Shown here piece after piece: positions 7,794 to 12,913 of a DNA stretch of 12,913 bases. A program made the position numbers and the translations under genes. Numbering within the stretch: position 1 is the first letter of the stretch; every line of letters begins with the position of its first letter. The stretch lies in NCBI GenBank assembly GCA_023438885.1, contig JAEXPS010000132.1, positions 1-12,913 of the forward strand, given 5' to 3'. The notes under the pieces were generated by a model, which worked only from the letters and a program-made list of their open reading frames with translations, was not told where the DNA came from and made no database searches. This DNA comes from Actinomycetes bacterium. Lineage in GTDB: Bacteria > Actinomycetota > Actinomycetes > Actinomycetales > Cellulomonadaceae.

Positions 7794-9079
7794 TGCGCCT
7801 GCTCCTTCGGGGTGTCGAGGATGCCGAACCACTCCGCCGCGGTGGCGACGTCCTTGTCCCCCCGGCCGGAGAGGTTCACCAGCAGCACGGGATCGTGGTC
7901 CAGCCCCCACCCCGCGAGCTCCGGGCCGAGCTGGATCGCACCCGCCAGTGCGTGCGCGGACTCGATCGCCGGGATGATCCCCTCGGTGCGGCACAGGAGG
8001 GAGAACGCGTCCATCGCCTCGACGTCCGTCACGGGCCGGTACTCGGCCCGGCCGATGTCGTGCAGCCAGGCGTGCTCGGGGCCGACGCTCGGGTAGTCGA
8101 GCCCGGCGGAGACCGAGTGGCTCGGCCGCGTCTGCCCGTCGTCGTCCTGCAGCAGGTACGACTTGGCGCCGTGCAGCACGCCCGGCTCGCCCCCGGAGAA
8201 GCGGGCTGCGTGGCGGCCCGACGAGACCCCTTCGCCGCCCGCCTCGAACCCGAAGAGCCGCACGGAGGGCTCGTCGAGGAAGGCGTTGAAGATCCCCATC
8301 GCGTTCGACCCGCCGCCGACGCACGCCATCACGGCGTCCGGTAGCGCGCCGATCTCCTCGGCCAGCTGGGCGCGGGCCTCCTCGCCGATCACCGAGTGGA
8401 AGTCGCGCACCATCTCGGGGAACGGGTGCGGGCCGGTGACGGTGCCGAGCAGGTAGTGCGTGGTCTCGACGTTGGCCACCCAGTCGCGCAGCGCCTCGTT
8501 GATCGCGTCCTTGAGGGTGCGCGAGCCGGTGGTGACGGGGATCACCTCGGCGCCGAGGAGCCGCATCCGGGCGACGTTGAGCGCCTGGCGGCGGGTGTCC
8601 TCCTCGCCCATGTAGACCGTGCACTGCAGGTCCATGAGGGCGGCCGCGGTCGCGGCTGCCACGCCGTGCTGGCCGGCACCCGTCTCCGCGATGACCCGGG
8701 ACTTGCCCATCCGCTTCACCAGCAGCGCCTGGCCCAGCACGTTGTTGATCTTGTGCGAGCCGGTGTGGTTGAGGTCCTCGCGCTTGAGGAACACCCGTGC
8801 CCCGCCCCCGACGTGCGCGGCGAACCGCGACACCTCCGTCAAGGGGCTGGGCCGGCCGGTGTAGGTGCGGTGCAGGCGGGCGAGCTCGGCGCCGAACGCC
8901 GGATCGGCCAGCGCCTTGTGATAGGCCGTGTCGAGCTCGTCGAGCGCGGCGATCAGCGCCTCGGGCACGAACCGGCCGCCGAACGAGCCGAAGTACGGAC
9001 CGGTGTGGGTGGCCAGCGGGCCGTCGGCGGGTGTGCCCAGCCCGGGAGCGCCGCCCTTGGCACCACGGGGTGCGGTCAC
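7790..9079 (-). CDS. trpB: Tryptophan synthase beta subunit
   Basis: TrpB is the PLP enzyme that condenses indole with L-serine to give L-tryptophan. The product is 429 residues from a GTG at 9079. The PLP lysine is Lys110 in HTGSHKINN, the catalytic acid is Glu132 in AETGAGQHG, the phosphate-binding loop is GGGSN (255-259), and NLSGRGDKD (about 402-410) holds the serine facing the PLP ring nitrogen. These are features of the standard TrpB1 type that pairs with TrpA. The first ~25 residues are a loose Gly/Ala/Pro tail before the conserved GPYFGSFGGRFVPE. The start is set by the GTGA overlap with the trpC stop. GTG starts at both trpB and trpA suggest re-initiation by ribosomes finishing the previous gene. 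Confidence 0.97.
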   Translation of the reverse strand: MTAPRGAKGGAPGLGTPADGPLATHTGPYFGSFGGRFVPEALIAALDELDTAYHKALADPAFGAELARLHRTYTGRPSPLTEVSRFAAHVGGGARVFLKREDLNHTGSHKINNVLGQALLVKRMGKSRVIAETGAGQHGVAAATAAALMDLQCTVYMGEEDTRRQALNVARMRLLGAEVIPVTTGSRTLKDAINEALRDWVANVETTHYLLGTVTGPHPFPEMVRDFHSVIGEEARAQLAEEIGALPDAVMACVGGGSNAMGIFNAFLDEPSVRLFGFEAGGEGVSSGRHAARFSGGEPGVLHGAKSYLLQDDDGQTRPSHSVSAGLDYPSVGPEHAWLHDIGRAEYRPVTDVEAMDAFSLLCRTEGIIPAIESAHALAGAIQLGPELAGWGLDHDPVLLVNLSGRGDKDVATAAEWFGILDTPKEQAQ

Positions 9080-9888
9080 TGCCGCACCGCCCGCAGCGAC
9101 GGGTGGGCCCCGGCGGCGACGAGGTCGGCCACCGACTGCCGCGGCGCGTCGTCCGTCACCAGCGCCTCGCCGACGAGCACGACGTCGGCGCCTGCGCGCG
9201 CGTAGTCCATGACGTCGAGCGGGCCGCGCACGCCGGACTCGGCGACCTTGACGATCCCCGCCGGGATGCTCGGAGCCACCCGGGCGAAGGTGCCCCGGTC
9301 GACGTCGAGCGTCTTCAGGTCGCGGGCGTTGACCCCGACCACCCGAGCGCCTGCGTCGACGGCGCGGGTGACCTCCTCGGCGTCGTGGACCTCGACCAGC
9401 GCCGTCATCCCGAGCGAGTGCACCCGGTCGACGAGCCCGGACAGCACCATCTGCTCGAGCGCGGCGACGATGAGCAGCACCAGGTCGGCACCGTGCGCCC
9501 GGGCCTCCCACACCTGGTACGGGCTGACGACGAAGTCCTTGCGCAGCACCGGGATGTCGACCCGGGCCCGCACGGCGTCGAGGTCGTCGAGCGACCCGCC
9601 GAAGCGACGCGACTCCGTGAGCACCGAGATGGCGGCGGCACCGCCCTTCTCGTACTCGATCGCGAGAGCGGCGGGGTCGACGATCTCGGCGAGGTTGCCT
9701 CGGCTCGGGCTCGAGCGCTTGACCTCGGCGATGATGGTCACCGCGTCGTCCTGCCGGAGCCGCGCCGCGGCGTCGAGGGCGGACGGACGCCGCTGGGCGA
9801 GCTCCTTCAGCCGGTCGAGCGGGACTGCGGCCTCGCGCACGGCAAGGTCTTCCCTCACCCCGGCGACGATGTCGTCGAGCACGGACAT
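9076..9888 (-). CDS. trpC: Indole-3-glycerol phosphate synthase
   Basis: TrpC closes the indole ring, turning carboxyphenylamino-deoxyribulose phosphate into indole-3-glycerol phosphate. The 270-residue product is a monofunctional TIM barrel with no fused TrpF domain. Catalytic and ligand residues are visible: Glu55/Lys57 in IAEVKRSSPS, the TESRRFGGSL phosphate loop (91-100), Lys117 in LRKDF, Glu166 in LVEVH, Asn187 in GVNARDL and Ser218 in AESG. The start MSVLDDIVAGVRED at 9888 fits the usual family N-terminus and has GGAGAGGTGG just upstream. An in-frame ATG at 9909, with GGGGAG before it, would add seven basic residues (MRRRGGA) and cannot be excluded. The stop overlaps the trpB start by four bases. 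A separate trpF is not in the window; many actinobacteria use PriA for that step. Confidence 0.97.
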   Translation of the reverse strand: MSVLDDIVAGVREDLAVREAAVPLDRLKELAQRRPSALDAAARLRQDDAVTIIAEVKRSSPSRGNLAEIVDPAALAIEYEKGGAAAISVLTESRRFGGSLDDLDAVRARVDIPVLRKDFVVSPYQVWEARAHGADLVLLIVAALEQMVLSGLVDRVHSLGMTALVEVHDAEEVTRAVDAGARVVGVNARDLKTLDVDRGTFARVAPSIPAGIVKVAESGVRGPLDVMDYARAGADVVLVGEALVTDDAPRQSVADLVAAGAHPSLRAVRQ

Positions 9889-9903
9889 GGCCCCACCTCT
9901 CCG

Positions 9904-9914
9904 GCGCATTGCGC
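9904..9914. repeat. 11-bp dyad GCGCATTGCGC in the trpC leader
   Basis: GCGCA and TGCGC flank a single T, 15 bases before the trpC start and next to its ribosome site. It may be an operator half-site or a small RNA stem. Chance is plausible at this base composition. Confidence 0.25.
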
Positions 9915-9942
9915 GGCTCCCCCGACCGTCCCGGACTGGCCC

Positions 9943-9948
9943 ATCGTA
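9943..9948 (-). promoter_or_regulatory. Candidate -10 element upstream of trpC
   Basis: TACGAT on the minus strand fits TAnnnT and sits in the 128-bp gap between the DUF2752 gene and trpC. No good TTGACA-like hexamer lies 16-18 bp upstream, so an internal trpCBA-lgt promoter is possible but weakly supported. The gap shows no leader peptide with Trp codons and no terminator-like hairpin, so I see no sign of attenuation here. Confidence 0.25.
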
Positions 9949-10016
9949 GGGGCGCAGGGAATGCCTCCTGACCACCGCCCGAGTCGCGGACCGTGGAGCC
10001 CGTCTCGGCCGTCCTC

Positions 10017-10484
10017 CTAGGGCGCCATCCACGCGAACGCCGGCACGTTGCGCAGCACCCCGAAGACGACGACCACGGCGAGCGTCGCCCACCCCAGCCA
10101 CACCGGCAACGGGCGCTCCGGTGTCCCGCGCAGGCGGCGCACCAGCGCCACGCCCCAGCCGACGACGAGCACCGGCACCAGCGCGACCCACAGGGGGTTC
10201 GAGGCCCACGCGGCCGCGAGATCGAGGTGGGCGAGGTCGTGGGTGGCGCGCAGCGCGCCGCACGCGGGGCAGTACAGGCCGGTGAGCGCGACCAGCGGGC
10301 AGAAGCCGTAGCTGCCGGGCACGTGGGGATCCCGTAGGGCGACGAGGACCGCCGCCACCGCCGCGGTGGCCCCGACCGCGAGCACGCCGCGGGCAGACCG
10401 CGGCGGCCGTTCGGCGCGAACGGCCGCGGCGGTCCCGGCGACGTTCGTCAGTTCGTCTGCCAGGTGTCCGTGATCGATGCCCAC
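10017..10484 (-). CDS. DUF2752 family small membrane protein
   Basis: The family has no assigned function. The diagnostic core is GSYGFCPLVALTGLYCPACGALRA (residues about 57-80, in parts GSYGFCP, TGLYCPACG and LRA), with Cys62, Cys72 and Cys75. Hydrophobic segments lie at about 33-50, 88-115 and 127-145. The start is uncertain. I chose GTG at 10484 (155 residues), which overlaps the upstream DUF4190 gene by 37 bp and keeps a basic stretch (RAERPPRSARG) before the first membrane helix. A GTG at 10385 would give 122 residues, and a CTG at 10451 would overlap the DUF4190 stop by four bases. None has a strong ribosome site, so expression is probably coupled to the upstream gene. The TAG stop is followed by 128 bp before trpC. 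Confidence 0.8.
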   Translation of the reverse strand: MGIDHGHLADELTNVAGTAAAVRAERPPRSARGVLAVGATAAVAAVLVALRDPHVPGSYGFCPLVALTGLYCPACGALRATHDLAHLDLAAAWASNPLWVALVPVLVVGWGVALVRRLRGTPERPLPVWLGWATLAVVVVFGVLRNVPAFAWMAP

Positions 10485-11005
10485 CCACCCAGCGCCACGG
10501 CGAGCACCACGACGATGATGCCGATCACCGACAGGGCGATGCCGACCCAGCCCAGGACCAGCCCGGCCGTCGACATGCTCCGGTTGTTCGCCTGCCCCTC
10601 GTCGGCGGCCCGCTGACCTTGCCGCCCGAGGATGACCGCGGGGATGCCCGACAGGAAGCCGCACGACAGGACGATGGACGCGATGCCGAGGATCAACGCC
10701 CAGATGCCGAGGTTGTTCTTCGGGTACATCCCGCCGTACCCGTAGGGCGGCTGCCCGTACTCGCCACCGGTCGGGTACTGGGGAGCGGCGCCGTAGGCCG
10801 GCTGCATCTGCGGGGCCGGGTACCCCGAGGGCTGGCCGTAGGGCGGCGCGGCGGGCGGCTGGCCGTACGGCGGCGCAGCGGGCGGCTGCGGCTCGCCCCC
10901 GGAGGGCGGCTGGTACGGCGGCTGGTACGGCGGCGGTGCGGACTCGCCGGCCGGCTGATCCGGGCGCGGGGCGTACGGGTCGTTGGGGTCCTGCGGGGTC
11001 GTCAT
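10448..11005 (-). CDS. DUF4190 domain membrane protein with Pro/Tyr/Gln-rich N-terminus
   Basis: The product is 185 residues. Residues 1-95 are low-complexity and rich in Pro, Tyr, Gln and Gly, with repeated PPYQ and PPYGQ units, and are likely disordered and cytoplasmic. Two hydrophobic helices follow at about 99-126 (NNLGIWALILGIASIVLSC) and 145-172 (STAGLVLGWVGIALSVIG). They are joined by a polar segment carrying LGRQGQRAADEGQ, the layout of DUF4190. The family's function is unknown; similar Pro-rich membrane proteins often act as scaffolds, but I have no evidence for that here. The ATG at 11005 has AGGAGG just upstream. A GTG at 11041 in frame lacks such a site. A weak -10-like TAACCT sits at 11045-11050 on the minus strand, in the 59-bp gap before the gene. 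Confidence 0.85.
   Translation of the reverse strand: MTTPQDPNDPYAPRPDQPAGESAPPPYQPPYQPPSGGEPQPPAAPPYGQPPAAPPYGQPSGYPAPQMQPAYGAAPQYPTGGEYGQPPYGYGGMYPKNNLGIWALILGIASIVLSCGFLSGIPAVILGRQGQRAADEGQANNRSMSTAGLVLGWVGIALSVIGIIVVVLAVALGGWASITDTWQTN
10831..10884. repeat. 27-bp tandem repeat, two copies, inside the DUF4190 gene
   Basis: Copies at 10831-10857 and 10858-10884 differ at two positions and encode two QPPAAPPYG-type units. A neighbouring shorter repeat (about 10907-10930) encodes PPYQPPYQ. Such in-frame repeats can vary in copy number by slippage without breaking the reading frame. Confidence 0.8.
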
Positions 11006-11064
11006 CGCTCCTCCTGTGCTCAACCGGGACCAGCACGTCACCCCAGGTTAGCCGGGGTACCGCC

Positions 11065-11385
11065 TCAGGGTGCGGCGCTGCGGGCGGCCACCAGAGCGGC
11101 CCCGAGCACCACGTAGACGAAGAAGCCGACGCTGATCGCGACCCAGCCCCAGGTCTTGGCGCGGGTCGCGGCCTCGGCCGCGCCGTAGTAGTCGCCGCTC
11201 TCCCACTTCGGGCGAACCTGGCCGGCGAACCAGACGGCGACCAGGCCGACGGGGACGCAGCAGATGATCGTGGTGACGAGCGCCCACGCCATGTGGTTGT
11301 TCGGAGGCGGACCCGGGTCCCAGGAGGCGCCGGGGTCGCCCCACGGCCGATGCTCCGCGGGCTCGGGTACGGGGCGGCGCGCCAC
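11065..11385 (-). CDS. CD225/dispanin family membrane protein
   Basis: This 106-residue protein has the dispanin layout: a short Pro-rich head, then PPPNNHMAWALVTTIICC (about 26-43), a hydrophobic segment at about 34-56, the linker VRPKWESGDYYGAAEAATRAK (about 58-77), and a second hydrophobic segment at about 78-102. The NNH-x-AW, paired Cys (42-43), SGDY-x-GA and AKTWGW elements are family hallmarks, shared with eukaryotic IFITM proteins. Bacterial members have no settled function. I chose GTG at 11385, which lies one base after the stop of the upstream HGxxPAAW-type gene. It has no clear ribosome site, so coupling is likely. The frame stays open upstream, but that part is out-of-frame readthrough of the neighbour. 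Methionine 32 lies inside the conserved motif and is too late to be the start. Confidence 0.85.
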   Translation of the reverse strand: MARRPVPEPAEHRPWGDPGASWDPGPPPNNHMAWALVTTIICCVPVGLVAVWFAGQVRPKWESGDYYGAAEAATRAKTWGWVAISVGFFVYVVLGAALVAARSAAP

Positions 11386-11386
11386 G

Positions 11387-11677
11387 TCAGCGGGTCGAGC
11401 GAACGGTCCGCTGGCCGTAGCCCATCGACCGCAGCACACCGCCGACCACGAGCCCGGCGACGATGACGCCGCCGCCGACCCACGCGAGCCACGGCTCGGC
11501 CAGTGCGACACCGAGTCCGGCGACGATCCCGCCGAGGACGATGATCGCGACGGTGGTCCACGCGGCGACGGTCCGGCCTTCGTTGGCCGGCGGACCGCTC
11601 GGTGGGACCGACGCGGCACCCAGGATGGATGACGGCGTGTGACGGGACGCCGGGACGTCGACGTGCTGGTCCACCAT
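11387..11677 (-). CDS. HGxxPAAW-type small membrane protein with diverged signature
   Basis: The product is 96 residues: a polar N-terminus to about residue 32, then EGRTVAAWT (33-41), two hydrophobic segments (about 42-60 and 63-82) and a tail with GYGQ (86-89). The HGxxPAAW family in actinobacterial trp loci has HGxxPAAW just before two helices and often ends in GYGQ-like residues. Here H becomes E and P becomes V, giving EGRTVAAW. The call therefore rests on layout, the remaining G..AAW residues and position near trpC. Function is unknown. The ATG at 11677 has GGAGGA about 9 bases upstream. It is separated from the SDR gene by 35 bp, and the dispanin start follows its TGA by one base. Confidence 0.7.
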   Translation of the reverse strand: MVDQHVDVPASRHTPSSILGAASVPPSGPPANEGRTVAAWTTVAIIVLGGIVAGLGVALAEPWLAWVGGGVIVAGLVVGGVLRSMGYGQRTVRSTR

Positions 11678-11712
11678 GAGGCTCTTCCTCCGTGCTCGGC
11701 TGTGCTCACACA

Positions 11713-12759
11713 CTAGCGGTCGGCGACGTGAGCGCCCTGGTGCGGACCGGCGCTGGGCCGGTCGGCCGCGGACCCGTCGAGCGCCGCCAGGAGCACCTGC
11801 TCGTCGGCGTCGTCGAGCCCCGCTCCCGTGACGGTGGCGATGCGCTCGCGCACGGCCCAGGCGAGGGTGTCGGCGAGCGTGTCCCTCACGGGGCGCAGCG
11901 TGAGCCCCGCGGCTCGTGCGCGGGCGTTGGACAGTGACCCGATCCCGCGGCTCTCCACGAGCCACAGGGGCAGCGACCTGGGGCCCACCCACGGCGAGAC
12001 GCCGTGGGAGACGAGCCACTGCGGTGACGCCGGCACGAGTGGACCCCGGTGCCCGGCGACCGCTCGGCCGGCAGCCAGGTGCTCCGCGAGCGGGATCGCC
12101 TCCCCGACGGCGTTGAAGGTGCCGGCTGTGCGGCGCTCGAGGAGCACCAGCAGCCACGCGGCCAGATCGCGCACGTCGATGACGGCGGTGGGCTGAGCGG
12201 GGTCGTCGGGAACCAGGACGCGGCCCTCGTGGTTCGAGGGCGTGGCGAAGCGCAGCGGCCAGTAGGTACTGCGCCCGGTCGGGTCCCCGGGCCCCCCGAT
12301 CAGGCCGGGCCGCACGACGACGGCGCGCTCAGGACCGATACCGGCGACCACCGCCTCCTCGCACGCCACCTTGGCCGGCCCGTACTCCTCCCGTGAGGCC
12401 ATGGCGTCCGCCGCCAACGGCCCGTAGACGGGAGATTCCTCGTCGATCCCGTCGGCGGCGAGCGAGGCGTACACGCTGCAGGAGGACACGTACAGGTATC
12501 GCTCGGTGCGTGAGCGCAGGTCGCGGACGGCCCCGCGCACCTGACCCGGCTGGGTCGCCACGTCGACCACCGCGTCCCAGGTGCCCGACGGCAGCGCGCT
12601 CAGCGCGTCGTCGACCTGCCGGTCGGCACGGACCAGCTCCGCACCCGCGGGAGCCGGTCCGCCGCGGGCCACGCACGTGACCGCATGGCCGGACCCCAGC
12701 GCAGCCTGGGCGACCAGTCTGCCCAACCACCCCGTCCCGCCGAGGACCAGGATCCTCAT
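11713..12759 (-). CDS. NAD(P)-dependent epimerase/reductase of the extended/atypical SDR family
   Basis: The 348-residue product begins with the Rossmann loop LVLGGTGWLG (5-13, GxxGxxG). It has a VSSCSVYAS strand with the catalytic Ser region (91-99) and the catalytic pair Tyr126 and Lys130 (YGPAK). VVVRPGLIGGPGDPTGR (147-163) is the usual extended-SDR post-catalytic segment, and VIDVRDLAAWLL (193-204) is another typical SDR element. Substrate is unknown: nucleoside-diphosphate-sugar epimerase, NmrA-like regulator and reductase are all possible. The ATG overlaps the stop of the Trp-associated membrane protein gene (ATGA), so it sits inside the operon and is probably translated by coupling. 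I know of no step in tryptophan synthesis that needs an SDR. Confidence 0.88.
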   Translation of the reverse strand: MRILVLGGTGWLGRLVAQAALGSGHAVTCVARGGPAPAGAELVRADRQVDDALSALPSGTWDAVVDVATQPGQVRGAVRDLRSRTERYLYVSSCSVYASLAADGIDEESPVYGPLAADAMASREEYGPAKVACEEAVVAGIGPERAVVVRPGLIGGPGDPTGRSTYWPLRFATPSNHEGRVLVPDDPAQPTAVIDVRDLAAWLLVLLERRTAGTFNAVGEAIPLAEHLAAGRAVAGHRGPLVPASPQWLVSHGVSPWVGPRSLPLWLVESRGIGSLSNARARAAGLTLRPVRDTLADTLAWAVRERIATVTGAGLDDADEQVLLAALDGSAADRPSAGPHQGAHVADR

Positions 12760-12913
12760 GGGCCCTCGGACGGGTCGGCGCCGCCGGACAGCGCGTCCCA
12801 GTCCGCGCGGGCGTCGGGCTCCTGCGCTGCCGGCGCCGCCCCACGCGCCGCTCCCTCGTGGCGCCGGGAGGGGCCGGGCCAGGAGCGCGAGGCGCGAGCG
12901 AGTGCGCCGGCGG
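12756..12913 (-). CDS. Trp-biosynthesis-associated membrane protein, C-terminal fragment cut by window edge
   Basis: Only the last 51 codons are present, ending at a TGA that overlaps the SDR start. The readable tail contains SRSWPGPSRRHE and ends with ADWDALSGGADPSEGP. The W-P-x-x-S-x-R-stretch and the D-W-D-A-L-S-x-G-x-D-P end are what I recall of the actinobacterial Trp-operon membrane protein family (TIGR02234/Trp_oprn_chp), which normally sits between trpE and trpC. The membrane helices would lie outside the window. The location supports the call, but the fragment is short and low-complexity, so confidence is moderate. trpE is expected just beyond the edge. Confidence 0.7.
   Translation of the reverse strand, partial: AGALARASRSWPGPSRRHEGAARGAAPAAQEPDARADWDALSGGADPSEGP

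Noticed and set aside
9855..9944. A 29-codon upstream open frame overlapping the trpC start, considered as an attenuator leader peptide
   Set aside because: It contains no Trp codon, has no ribosome site, begins inside the candidate -10 element, and no alternating terminator hairpin follows.
11006..11041. Upstream GTG start at 11041 for the DUF4190 gene
   Set aside because: It lacks a ribosome site, and the added residues do not fit the family. The ATG at 11005 has AGGAGG directly upstream.

Overview
The window is very GC-rich (roughly 70% or more by eye), and every supported gene lies on the minus strand. Gene families and order point to an actinobacterium, most likely a Micrococcales member of the Cellulomonas kind. 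The order is Trp-operon membrane protein, HGxxPAAW-type protein, trpC, trpB, trpA, lgt, gltB, gltD. The genus is an inference from layout and residue composition, not a search result.

In transcription order (right to left), the window opens with the last ~51 codons of a Trp-biosynthesis-associated membrane protein (12756-12913). An SDR-type NAD(P)-dependent epimerase/reductase follows, starting on that gene's stop codon (ATGA overlap). Then come four small membrane proteins: an HGxxPAAW-family member with a diverged signature, a CD225/dispanin, a DUF4190 protein with a Pro/Tyr/Gln-rich head, and a DUF2752 protein. After a 128-bp gap, trpC, trpB, trpA and lgt are chained by 4-bp stop/start overlaps (GTGA, GTGA, ATGA). 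After a 282-bp gap rich in inverted repeats come gltB and gltD, overlapping by 8 bp. gltD runs off the left edge of the window.

The functional modules are: (i) the last steps of tryptophan synthesis, with TrpC making indole-3-glycerol phosphate and TrpAB converting it with serine to tryptophan; (ii) Lgt, the first enzyme of lipoprotein maturation; (iii) NADPH-dependent glutamate synthase (GltB plus GltD), which converts glutamine and 2-oxoglutarate to two glutamates. Anthranilate synthase uses glutamine and releases glutamate, so modules (i) and (iii) are linked through nitrogen metabolism. The small membrane proteins and the SDR have no established role here.

This is mostly ordinary core-genome sequence. 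I see no mobile element, CRISPR array, rRNA or tRNA gene. The least explained parts are the small-membrane-protein cassette with its SDR inside the trp gene string, and the dyad-rich region before gltB. All catalytic genes look intact, with expected lengths and conserved active-site residues. No stretch longer than 300 bases lacks a gene.
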